A DNA stretch of 64,000 bases. Origin: Anaerolineae bacterium. GTDB taxonomy: Bacteria; Chloroflexota; Anaerolineae; Aggregatilineales; JAFGMM01. The position numbers and the translations under genes are program-made. The stretch spans positions 693,497-757,496 of the forward strand of contig JAOSJO010000022.1 of the NCBI GenBank assembly GCA_027494055.1. The letters are read 5' to 3'. Positions 45,836 to 55,058 of the stretch are shown here, piece by piece (position 1 is the stretch's first letter; each line of letters begins with the position of its first letter). The notes below the pieces were generated by a model. That model did not search any database and was not told the origin of the DNA. It was given only the letters and a program-made list of their open reading frames with translations.

Positions 45836-45955
45836 ATGAAAATCGCAGTTTGCTCCGCATCTGATGACAAACTGGTCAATGAATACAATGTCGAGTTTCT
45901 TCAATTGACCGATTTTCAGGATGGGGAGCGGCTTCTGCAAGCCAAACTACCCTGA
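45836..45955 (+). CDS. Small hypothetical ORF
   Basis: 39 codons from ATG 45836 (MKIAVCSASDDKLVNEYNVE), overlapping the previous stop region. It has coding-like composition but is short; it may be the start of the next ORF, displaced by an indel. Confidence 0.35.
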   Translation: MKIAVCSASDDKLVNEYNVEFLQLTDFQDGERLLQAKLP

Positions 45956-45963
45956 GCGAATTA

Positions 45964-46194
45964 ATGGGGACAGTTAACAGTCTTCAACCTGCTGACAAGG
46001 ATTTTGGTTTCATAAATCTGCCGTCTGTCCCATATCTGCCTACATCCGTGCTAGAGCACTTGATGAAGAAGGGAAAAGCTGAACAGTTCTCTCAGCCGGT
46101 AATTAACCTCACTGATGCTTTTCGAGCAGTTGTACTGACAATCTTGAATGAAAACTGCCCAAACAAAGATTATTATGTAGAGGTTTCGGAATGA
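45964..46194 (+). CDS. Hypothetical protein in the putative modification operon
   Basis: 76 residues (MGTVNSLQPADKDFGFINLP, SVPYLPTSVLEHLMKKGKAE, VVLTILNENCPNKDYYVEVS). No family recognised. Its stop overlaps the next start (ATGA), so it is translationally coupled to the following gene. It could be the N-terminal half of a larger protein. Confidence 0.5.
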   Translation: MGTVNSLQPADKDFGFINLPSVPYLPTSVLEHLMKKGKAEQFSQPVINLTDAFRAVVLTILNENCPNKDYYVEVSE

Positions 46195-46511
46195 CCGAGA
46201 AGGCGATATCCTTAGCTGATTTCCTTCTCGATTACCCGCTCTGGGGTAAATACCAGGTCGCGTATACGAACGATACTCATCTTGACCCCGGCTGCTGGAT
46301 TGATCTTTGCAGCGTCGAGGTTCAAGGCGATGAGCAGCAAGCCAAAGAGTACCCTGTGCTGCCGTTCCTTCTCAGGCATAATTCAAAGAGCGAATTGGAG
46401 GGCGCAATAAAGAACACGGATGGGAGCATTGATGCTGAAGATGCAGCACGGATAATCCACGACCAGTTAAAAGAAAGCATGATACGTTGTGGCATAATCC
46501 TCCCCAGCTAG
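46191..46511 (+). CDS. Hypothetical protein in the putative modification operon
   Basis: 106 residues starting at ATG 46191, overlapping the previous stop. Segments: MTEKAISLADFLLDYPLWGK, VAYTNDTHLDPGCWIDLCSV, KEYPVLPFLLRHNSKSELEG. No family recognised. It overlaps the start of the PIN-like frame, consistent with tight operon packing. Confidence 0.5.
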   Translation: MTEKAISLADFLLDYPLWGKYQVAYTNDTHLDPGCWIDLCSVEVQGDEQQAKEYPVLPFLLRHNSKSELEGAIKNTDGSIDAEDAARIIHDQLKESMIRCGIILPS

Positions 46512-47288
46512 AAATCGAAGAAGCTTGTCCGGGAACTAATGCGTGGCGGGAACTAGCGAAGCATACATACCTGATATTAGTAACGGACACCAGTGCGTTG
46601 CGACGCGGAATCATTACTCTTGTCTCGACTACAATTCCAACAACGGTTATCTGGACGGTGATTCCGTTTTCTCACTTATGGAAGTTCAATGGGGAGCTGA
46701 AAGTATTCAGAGCATTCATCGCGCTGGAAAGAATGTGAAGCATTATCGCATATTAAGGCAACAACCGCAGGTTACATGCGCTGCACGGGGAGATAAACAT
46801 CATTAAGGCAGAACGACCTGTCGAGTTTCTGCAGGCACCGTCACAGCTTATTGGACATGTGCGAGGTTTCACTCCAGATTCTTTACGATCCCGAAAGGAC
46901 ACCTTACGCGACCCGATTAGCGACAGACTGATTATAGGAGAGTGTCAAAAACCTCAAAAGAGAACGGGGAATTCAGCATGGTGTCTTCCTAGTAACTGCT
47001 GACAAAGATATGGCAGCGGTTGCTCAGCTTGAGAATGTTGATAGCCTCTACGTAGGTCTTCCAGAACTTCCTGACCCTGTCATATCTATTCGCTACAATC
47101 CCCTTAGCCTAGATCCCAAACACTCGTTTGTGGTATGCCCATTACATCATTTCCTTTGGGACTTAACTCACGTTTTCAGTCAAATCCAGCTCAAGAATGT
47201 ATCAACTGGGAAGTGTTATGAGCTCGTATATTTCTCCAAGCATAGGCGAAATTGGTCTCACGATGTCTTAGGTTTGCGGGAGTGCTGA
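46487..47288 (+). pseudogene. PIN-like nuclease, reconstructed across at least three frameshifts
   Basis: The pieces, in order, are LILVTDTSALRRGIITLVST (first Asp), WTVIPFS then MEVQWGAESIQSIHRAGKN (Glu) after a shift near 46680, INIIKAERPVEFLQAPSQLI and RDPISDRLIIGECQ (Asp) after a shift near 46785, and GVFLVTADKDMAAVAQLENV (last Asp) after a shift near 46960. The order D...E...D...D matches the PIN/VapC-like RNase active site. Start is a TTG at 46487. It is about 267 codons, longer than VapC, and sits inside the operon, so it may be an effector. Sequencing indels are the probable cause of the breaks. Confidence 0.55.
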
Positions 47289-47291
47289 GCT

Positions 47292-48200
47292 TTGGATCCG
47301 ATCTCTTTGGGAACTCTGCTTTCGATAGCTGACAGCTTAGAGGTGGAAAACGTCAATTCCTTATTGTCTCTTGCCGCCCTAAGGCGAATCGTTGCCAAGC
47401 ATAGCCGTGCGAAAGACGTACAGCGTCGTACACGAGACATTCTCCGTGTACTCTTAGAACTTAGTTGGGTCGTGCGACAAGGTGAAGCTGACGTGAGCCT
47501 TAGTGAGAGGTTTGATCGGTTTATTCGTTCCTGGAATCAAGCGGATCTGATTTCGATTAACCGTAGTCTGGCGACATACCCGCCGTATAAGCAATTCTTG
47601 ATTTGCCTCGAGCGAGAGAACGCACTGAAGGTCCCTAAACATCAGGATAGCGAAGCCCGCACGAACCTTGGGAGTTATTTAATAGAGAAATACGGTATAA
47701 CTTTCGTTGCGTTTGACACGTTTAGGTTTTGGTCTCTGGCGGTTGGGCAGGCGTATCTATCACCGTTTGAGGAAGCCCTTCATTGGGGTGGTCAGTGGGA
47801 CGAGAAGAATCCAACTATGGAGACATTCGTGCGTGCCTGTAAGGAAAGTTATCGTAGCATCGAAAAGACTTCTGGTTACGCAAATATCGGGCGGCTCGCC
47901 GATGTTGTGTGTCGAAGGCTGAGGATTTCCTTTCAGGCATTTGAAAGGAAACTTAACACTCTTGTGAGTGCACGTCCTGGACTATTTGTGTTGACGCCCG
48001 CAACAGTCCGCGAACCCTCACGGTTCTATCGAATCATCACAATCCGCTCACGACAAGAGGTTCTGAAGGACCGACTTGCGGCCCAGTTGGGCGGAGCCAG
48101 CCACTCATCTAGTCAATGGTTTATTTACCGATTCCTAGAGGATGGTATTTACGTGAGCAACCAACTAGTGAAGCTAATTAGGTGGGAGGAAGACCTATGA
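47292..48200 (+). CDS. Unknown protein preceding the AAA ATPase
   Basis: 302 residues from a TTG at 47292, three bases after the previous stop. It is largely helical: MDPISLGTLLSIADSLEVEN, RRTRDILRVLLELSWVVRQG, YLIEKYGITFVAFDTFRFWS, VVCRRLRISFQAFERKLNTL and FYRIITIRSRQEVLKDRLAA. The last part resembles a winged-helix. Its TGA overlaps the ATPase start, so the two are coupled. It occupies the place of an accessory subunit such as DpdG-type proteins, but no homology is claimed. Confidence 0.65.
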   Translation: MDPISLGTLLSIADSLEVENVNSLLSLAALRRIVAKHSRAKDVQRRTRDILRVLLELSWVVRQGEADVSLSERFDRFIRSWNQADLISINRSLATYPPYKQFLICLERENALKVPKHQDSEARTNLGSYLIEKYGITFVAFDTFRFWSLAVGQAYLSPFEEALHWGGQWDEKNPTMETFVRACKESYRSIEKTSGYANIGRLADVVCRRLRISFQAFERKLNTLVSARPGLFVLTPATVREPSRFYRIITIRSRQEVLKDRLAAQLGGASHSSSQWFIYRFLEDGIYVSNQLVKLIRWEEDL

Positions 48201-49342
48201 CTTTAAAAGAGGACTTGAAAAGGTTCCAGCGTCCTGCTGAGCCAAACCCCTATCATCATTACCAGCTCTTAGAGAATCCCTTCCCCGGACATGGTGAAAA
48301 GCCAGTTGCTGTTTGCACCAATCAGGACGAAATCAAGCAACGCTTCGTGAGCCTTTTGAGTGATTTCCACACAGGTGCAAAGCGACTTCGGATCAATGGT
48401 GGATCTGGGGCTGGTAAAACGAACATCCTTCGCTATTTTGAAAACCTTACAAACGAAGCTCGAGCTCTAGGCCATATTAGTGGTATATATCCGGTTTACA
48501 TCTCTGCCCCCGGTGATAGTTACTTCGATATTCATGGTCAGATAATCGAGAGGCTAATGGAATATTTTGTTGGTGACCTGATCTCCGTTTTTCAGAATGA
48601 TCAGGGTCTGGTAAATGTATTGTCAGGCGAGATCAGCACAGCGTCGGAGCTTCTTGCGGCTATACGCGATATTACAAGACCTCAGTTGGCTTTCGCTCTA
48701 TATCAGGAGCGTCAGATTGACATCTTTACCCGTTGGCTCAAGGGTGAAAAGGTTTCGGCACAGGAAAAGAAGCTCCTGGGATATTCAACGACACTACCTG
48801 GAATTGACAGCGCTTCGTTGGCAATACGGTTCCTGGATGGGCTTCTGCTAATTCTCAGAAAGATCAATCTCTGTACTGGAATCGTCTTGCTTTTCGATGA
48901 ATTCGAGGAGATATTCGAGAGACTTACAAGGGCCAGCCAAGCAAGGTATGCTCAAGATCTGAGGCACCTCCTCGACACTCTGCAGGAGTCGACCTTCTTC
49001 GTTGTGGCAACAGTTCCGGAGCCTAGAGACCCTCAGGCAATACCCTGCAATTGAGCGTCGCCTTGAGCCGACTGTGGATTGCGACCCATAGAGAACAGCG
49101 CGATGGCAACGAAGTATGTTACAGATTACCTCCGTTTTGGACGTGCGCGGTTCTTCGAGGAGCGCAGTCCCGAAGTTCCTAACGAGGCCGAATTGACCAG
49201 GCTAGAACCCTTAAATCAACACATTATTGATGAGGAATATGAGAACCTAAGTGCCAAGACAGGAGAAGTCGAGCTCGATGTGTTACCTGGCTATTTCCTG
49301 CCGGCAATCCGTGTGCGGATGCAGAGCATTGTTGAGGGGTGA
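48197..49342 (+). CDS. AAA/STAND-like ATPase, two frameshifts
   Basis: About 380 residues after repair, from ATG 48197 with GGAGGA seven bases upstream. Walker A is RLRINGGSGAGKTNILRYFE, Walker B is GIVLLFDEFEEIFERLTRAS, and FFVVATVPEPRD is the sensor-like strand. Near 49030 a base is missing and the frame becomes LRQYPAIERRLEPTV; a second indel near 49078 leads to RPIENSAMATKYVTDYLRFG and the C-terminus AIRVRMQSIVEG. The layout resembles BrxD/DpdH-type ATPases of defence systems. It is coupled to the gene upstream and lies 9 bp before the DpdA-like gene. Confidence 0.75.
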
Positions 49343-49351
49343 TCGGCGGCG

Positions 49352-50524
49352 ATGAGAACAATTGGTTCTAGAAGAATCGAAACCCCAAACTTCATTGCGA
49401 GCTACAGGATACGTGATTATCCCCGTGCAGGCTTGCGCTGTCATCCTTGGAGAATGACAGACACCCAAGTGTTGCTGCTTAATGCCTTCGATCTGCTCGC
49501 CAACCGGCGCACAAAACGGTTCACCGATGAAGTGCGGCAGCTCTCAGGTAAGTTGCATCAATATGTCGAGTTCGATGGTCCGATTGTACTTGACTCCGGC
49601 GCTTTCAACTTCCTGCAGCATAAGGAAATCAGCATCAGTCCCCTCGAAGTCCTCAATGTCGGCATTGAGCTTGGCGCTGATGTGTCAGTTGTACTCGATC
49701 ATCCATTTCCTCCCGGTATGGCACTTCCTGAGATTGCTGCGCGGTGGAGCAATACGAAACGCAACACACGTATGATGGTAAACGCATTAGCGAGCTTGGA
49801 CGGTAGCGGTCCAGAAGGGTTCCAGCTGATGCCCGTCTTACATGGGCATGATGCTGAAGCCTTGAAGCGAGCACTGAACGATGTTGTGAGTATTCTCCAC
49901 AGGGAACCGGCGTTGATCGGTATCGGCAGCCTCGCACCCCTGGCTCAGAAGGGCAGTAAGCGTACCATTGTAGACGTAATCAGCACAACGCGGCGATTGC
50001 TGCCGAATGCTCACATCCATTGCTTCTCGATGGGATCGGCGCTACTCATGTTGTTCGCCTTTTACTGTGGAGCTGACACCGTCGATTCCCAAACCTGGAT
50101 TATGAGTGCTGCCTTCAAGCAGGTGCAGTTGCCTGGCTATTACCTGACGCGGCTGTCACAGAGTGAGGCCGAAAAGGACGCTAACGCTTATCAGGAAAGG
50201 CTTCAGGGATTTGCTCGACACTTGCTCCGGTTGGTTCAAGAAGAAGGTTTTGCCGTTCGGGATTGGGATAAGGACACACCCTTGCCTGTCAATGACATGC
50301 AGGACGCGCTGGGCTATCTTGGATATCTGGAGGATCGAGACGGGATCAACCATGTTCATCGCCGCGCCTGCCATAACCTCTACGCTTTCAATTTCGAGGC
50401 CAACCGAGTACGGCATGAGATGAGGGCCGGCGCACTTGAGGGCTTTATCCAGGCGCGTATGAGTGGGAGCAAGGTATATCGGAGGGTATTTGAATATGCT
50501 GTGGCTCAGCAAGGGAGAGGGTAG
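49352..50524 (+). CDS. dpdA: DpdA-like tRNA-guanine transglycosylase homologue
   Basis: 390 residues, frame intact. The TGT barrel is evident: GPIVLDSGAFNFLQHKEIS carries the first catalytic Asp (DSGAF), GADVSVVLDHPFPPG the substrate pocket, FQLMPVLHGHDAEALKRALN and PALIGIGSLAPLAQKG the following strands, and FYCGADTVDSQTWI the likely nucleophilic Asp. The zinc site of tRNA TGTs (CxCxxC) is missing, as in DpdA, which exchanges guanine in DNA for preQ0. Neighbours are not queuosine genes but NurA, HerA and an AAA ATPase, so DNA rather than tRNA is the probable target. No preQ0 biosynthesis genes are in the window. Confidence 0.78.
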   Translation: MRTIGSRRIETPNFIASYRIRDYPRAGLRCHPWRMTDTQVLLLNAFDLLANRRTKRFTDEVRQLSGKLHQYVEFDGPIVLDSGAFNFLQHKEISISPLEVLNVGIELGADVSVVLDHPFPPGMALPEIAARWSNTKRNTRMMVNALASLDGSGPEGFQLMPVLHGHDAEALKRALNDVVSILHREPALIGIGSLAPLAQKGSKRTIVDVISTTRRLLPNAHIHCFSMGSALLMLFAFYCGADTVDSQTWIMSAAFKQVQLPGYYLTRLSQSEAEKDANAYQERLQGFARHLLRLVQEEGFAVRDWDKDTPLPVNDMQDALGYLGYLEDRDGINHVHRRACHNLYAFNFEANRVRHEMRAGALEGFIQARMSGSKVYRRVFEYAVAQQGRG

Positions 50525-50526
50525 AG

Positions 50527-52379
50527 TTGTCCACCATATCCCAAATCTACTCCAGCTATGGAGAGGCTCTGACTTTCTCGCAAGACAAGTACACCGAGCT
50601 TTATCAAGCGCGTGCCCGAAACGCCCACACCTTCTATGCTGCTTTCTTTCACAAACTGGTCGTCTCGCTAACATCCATCTTCAGTGATCCTTCGGCTAGG
50701 CGTCACATACACCGTCATATCGAGCGGTTTTTCGGCACAGACACCATTGATTTCGTTGCGGTCGATGGCACAAATAGGAAGATTCCCTTCCAGGATTTCA
50801 TTGTCTTTTTGCCTGTGCCTATGGAGCTAAGGGCAAGTCAGCCTGACGGATGACCCGCCTACCATCCGTTATCAGAAGTGGTCGCTGGATAAAGACGTCT
50901 CGATGGTTACCTATATCCCCATCCCTTTTGCCGAGTTTGCTGACGTGGCCGACCAAGATCGGCACGAGACGTTTCTCGTCTCTGACAGTGACCGGGTGAA
51001 TCTCTCGACAATTGATACGCGGATTATGGAGCTTGCGGAGATATATCTGGCCTATAACGTTGCCACTTCCTCGGCGCTTGAGACTCCTCGTTTTATCATG
51101 CTGGACCGCTCACCTAGCAGTATCCTAGCTGACGTGGCGCTTCAAGCGGAGAGTCTTCCCCTGGTAGGCTATCCCTATGACCGTCGCTACCTCACGGTAG
51201 CTGATGCCTACATCGCGCTTGCTCACCCCTTCAGTCCATCACTGGGTATTCCCTCGCTGAAGCGGTTTCGCCAGTATTGTGCGTTCATCGCAGAGTTTCA
51301 CCAACAACGCACACAGAGCTTCAACCTGGCTGAATTTGCTGCGCGGCATCGCATATCGGTTCACAATCTAAGGCCGGGGGGTAAGCTTTTTTCGAGACGC
51401 AAACCCGCAGCTTCGTCCGCTCCGAAAGTCGAGATGGCGTCCCTGGCTGGCGACTGATGTAGACGTGCGCGCGGCCTGGGCTTACGTGGTCGATCTATTT
51501 GAGCACATCTGTCATCGTCTTTTCATAGAAAAGGACCAAACTGCGCTGCTGTATGAAGCACCCGACGAACAGGGAGTGCCAAGACTGCGGTGGATGTCGC
51601 CAGATGACATTCGCTTCTTGATTGCTGTGGGTATCCGAGCGCTTATCGAGAAGTGCTGGGAACGACGAATCCTTCTGACGGGTGTCATCAAGGACTCGAC
51701 CTCCCGCTATCTCACGCGCAATTACCTGGGGGTGATGAAACTTCTGGGAGAACGAGGCTACCCGGAGTTGAGTGACCTAGATGTGCGATTGCTTCCTTGG
51801 ACTGATCGGATTTTTCTGGAATTGCTGCCAATTGTTGGGATGATAGTCTCACCGCTCCCTGGAGTACGATTGAGTTCGACTCAACATACATGACTCTTCA
51901 TGCCGAAATGGGGGAGGACTATCAGCCAACCATCGCTGGTGTCAAGCAGATAATCGTCGCGCCAGAGCGCCTTTTTGCCCAGCTCGCTTGCGCAGTTCTT
52001 CCTGAAACGCGACAAACCTTCACCGCTTGCCGGTCACGTTGTGTTCATCGACCGACTGATCTTCCCGGAGTGGGACCTTGATGCGTTGAATAGAATAGCT
52101 ATCGAAGAGAAATCCATTGGATGTGTTGAACCACTCTGCTATCCCACCCGTGATGACGTAAATGTTGGGCAACTTCTCAACATGTACCTGCTTAGCGTGT
52201 TGACTCGCAATCACTTCCCGGAAGTGATCGGCTATCCTGACCCTTTACACAAGGCTGACTGGGGAGCAAAAACCGTTGGCGGACGTGCGACAAAGGTCAT
52301 TGCATCCAGCGTGCACGCATTTCATGCCCAGCCGCTGATGCGCACATTTCGGGACATCCGTGATTCGTTCCGGCGCTAG
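50527..52379 (+). CDS. NurA-like nuclease, several frameshifts
   Basis: About 617 codons, broken into frames at 50527, 50903, 51465, 51890 and 51975. NurA landmarks appear in order: DFVAVDGTNRKIPFQDFIVF (first catalytic Asp), FIMLDRSPSSILADVALQ (second Asp region), RRILLTGVIKDSTSRYLTRN (the K-D-S motif) and LLNMYLLSVLTRNHFPEVIG near the end. Joins such as TDDPPTIRYQKWSLDKDVSM and PWSTIEFDSTYMTLHAEMGE read through the gaps. NurA is a 5'-3' nuclease that works with HerA, encoded 12 bp downstream. It is longer than archaeal NurA, so extra domains may be present. Confidence 0.65.
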
Positions 52380-52391
52380 AGGGGTAAGACC

Positions 52392-54236
52392 ATGTTTGTT
52401 CCAAACCTGGCAGGAACCTTGGTGAAAATCGAAGAAGACCCAGCCACTCGCTATCGTTACGAAATCTGGTTCGACTACACCCGTCATGCGATTAACACCC
52501 TTTCCGAAGGAGCGATGTTGGCTGTGCCCAACTTCGCAGGAAATGATAGAGAAGTCCACTACAGTATTCTGGAAGTCACCAGCATTTTGCCGATGCACTA
52601 CGCTCTGGGCACCGACACATCGGGCTATCCGGGTTTTGTCGTTGAGGCTGCCCGCAACGCGGGGCAAGACTGGATGACGCAAGACACCGTTTCGACCGAA
52701 GAAACCACCAAAATCCGGTGTGTGGCGATGCCCACAAATCTGGAGGTCGTCGAGACCCCATTCGCCTCGGCTAATAGCGGGCCAAAGGTCCAAGAGGAAA
52801 GCAATCTGCCAATGGTTGGTCACCTGGTCAACCTGCTAGATACGGCTATGACAGAGCGGATAGCAAATCTGGCGCTAGACCTGGAACGCGACAACGTCAT
52901 TCAGATAGGCACACTGGTGCGCGACTCGAATGTGCACATTTATCTACGGGTAGAGGATCTCATTAAAGTCCACTTCGGCATCTTCGGCTTTACCGGCGCT
53001 GGCAAGTCCAATCTGCTCAGCACTCTTGTCAGCCGACTACTCACCGAGAGCGACGATCCGGTCAAGATCGTGATCTTCGACCTAATGGGTGAATACACCG
53101 TGCTGTTGCTTGATCTGTTGGTGACGCTGGATAGCGCACGGATCATAAACTTGGGAGCAGAGACAGTACCGCAGTCTGTTTTGGGGCACTTAGGTGCACG
53201 AGAAAACGCTGCCCTTATGGAGCAAGCAGCCCGTGATCTGCTTCGCTCCACCATCTTGCCAAAAGCTCTAAAGCGCACACAAGACGATTTGCAGCCTATG
53301 TTCCGCGAGCTTTTCGCCCGTCGGAAGGTCTGGATGTTACGGGAGGCAACAGCGTCGGCAGGAGACATCATCGCTGCCGCTCGTCGAGAATTCAGGGGAA
53401 ACATGGGGACGTGTGAGAGCAACGTTTTCCAGTTAGTGAAAGCTCTTGTCGATAAATATGCGAAAGGGGCTGTCACGCAGGAATTGGTTGGGATGATTGA
53501 ATCAGAGGTGGCAGGTCTCGAACAGGAGTTAGAAACGCAGAAGATTACCCTTACAAGAACGGCACGAGCCAATCTGGAAATGATGCTTGCTCGTTTGATA
53601 GCCGAAGCCTCAAAGCCGCGTGTTGAAGTTCCCGATACAGCCGCTGTAAGTGTGTCTCAAATCATCAACAAACTGAACGACGCCAGCGGCCACTCGCTTT
53701 TAGTCATCCAGGCTCATAACCCCGACGAACTACGCGCATTTGCTTCCACTTTGGGCAATGTAGCCTATGAGTCCCGACGGCGAACGGGTCGGATCACTCC
53801 GCTAGTCTCTTTTGTGTTTGATGAGGCGGACGAATTCATACCGGGTCAAGCACCCAGTGATAGCCACAAGGCCTCGAAAGCCGTCGCTATGACGTTAGCT
53901 CGACGAGGCCGGAAGTTTGGCCTGGGCATCGGTATCGCCACCCAGCGTATTGCACACCTTGACACCAACACACTCGCTCAACCACACACCTACTTCGTAT
54001 CGAAATTGCCTCGCGTATATGACCGACAGGCTTATTGCTGACGCTTTGGCATTTCGGAGGACATGTTTCGCCAGACATTCAAGTTCAAGAAGGGTGACTG
54101 GCTCCTGGCAAGCTACGATGCTACGGGATTGGAGGCAATACCTATCCCAATTCACGCAGAAAATGCTGAAGACCGTATCATAAGATTTGTATCTGAACTG
54201 AACGAAAAAAGGCCAGTTCCGCTCTTACAGAAGTAA
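52392..54236 (+). CDS. HerA-like DNA translocase ATPase, one frameshift
   Basis: About 614 residues. An N-terminal HAS-barrel region (LVKIEEDPATRYRYEIWFDY) precedes the ATPase: Walker A in IKVHFGIFGFTGAGKSNLLS, MGEYTVLLLDLLVTLDSARI, Walker B in ITPLVSFVFDEADEF, and the arginine-rich segment MTLARRGRKFGLGIGIATQR. Near 54050 one T is missing in GCTTTGGC; the frame then reads GISEDMFRQTFKFKKGDWLL and ends VSELNEKRPVPLLQK at 54234-54236. HerA forms a hexamer that moves DNA to NurA. It closes the operon and is convergent with the tyrosine recombinase gene. Confidence 0.85.
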
Positions 54237-54242
54237 CTTGCC

Positions 54243-55058
54243 CTAGAGTGCGTTCTGCTGCAAATCCCGTTTCATCGCCTCCTTCGCCATAGACACATAG
54301 ATCGAGGTGGTTTGAGGTCACTTTATGACCGAGGGCCTCCTGGATCGTTCGCAGGCTTGTTCCTTTGGCTACGTGGTGGGTGGCAAAAGAATGGCGTAAA
54401 GTGTGAACTGAGGCGTTTTGTATTCCAGCTTCTCTGAGATACTTTGCAACCATTCGCTGGATCGCTCGTGCACCTATCGGTTCTCGGAATTTGGTCACGA
54501 AAAGCCCTGAATCTGGGATGTCTGATCTTATTGCTAGCCATGCTTTGAGCGCTCGGCAAGCTTTGTAATTTAGCGGCAAGGTTCGCTGCTTTCTCCCCTT
54601 TCCCCGGATTAAGATACTGCCGGTATTTGCCGGGTCTTGGTTTATCCGGGATGGGGAGTTCAATATCGTGGATTGTCAGCCTGGTGACTTCAGACAAACG
54701 AATGCCGGTTTGCAGGATCAACTCGATGATGGCTGCATCACGGGTTTCGTGGGCGCAGGCTCTCAGGAGTGATCTGTATTCTTGGGTGGTAAGAAAACGA
54801 GGCTCCTTGTACTCGCGTTCTGGTGGCACGAGTTGCAGCGTTGGGTTTCTGGGGATGAGGTTGTTGACAGCAAGAAAGCCAAAGAAGGCCTTGATTGATG
54901 AAGTTTTTCTGCGGCGTGTGGTGCCTGAGTAGTTGTTTGCATCCAGGTGTGCTAGAAACGCCTGAAGATGCGATAGGCCCACGACTGCGGGTCTGGTGAC
55001 GCTACGTTCGGCAAGAAACGCAGCCAGTTGCTCAAGATCAGTACGGTACTCTCGCCTA
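54243..55058 (-). pseudogene. Tyrosine recombinase, 3' part (gene split by IS630)
   Basis: The catalytic residues are present: Arg in ILQTGIRLSEVTRLTIHDIE, HxxR in VHTLRHSFATHHVAKG, His in EALGHK, and Tyr in TSIYVSMAKEAMKRDL (after one indel near 54313; a further indel lies near 54610-54630 after PGKYRQYLNPGKG-type sequence). The end NAL with TAG is at 54243-54245. The N-terminal core-binding part reads RREYRTDLEQLAAFLAERSV and is cut at 55058 by the IS630 insertion; the missing start lies at 56245-56381. It is an XerC/D-like integrase probably specific for a smaller nested element. Confidence 0.85.
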
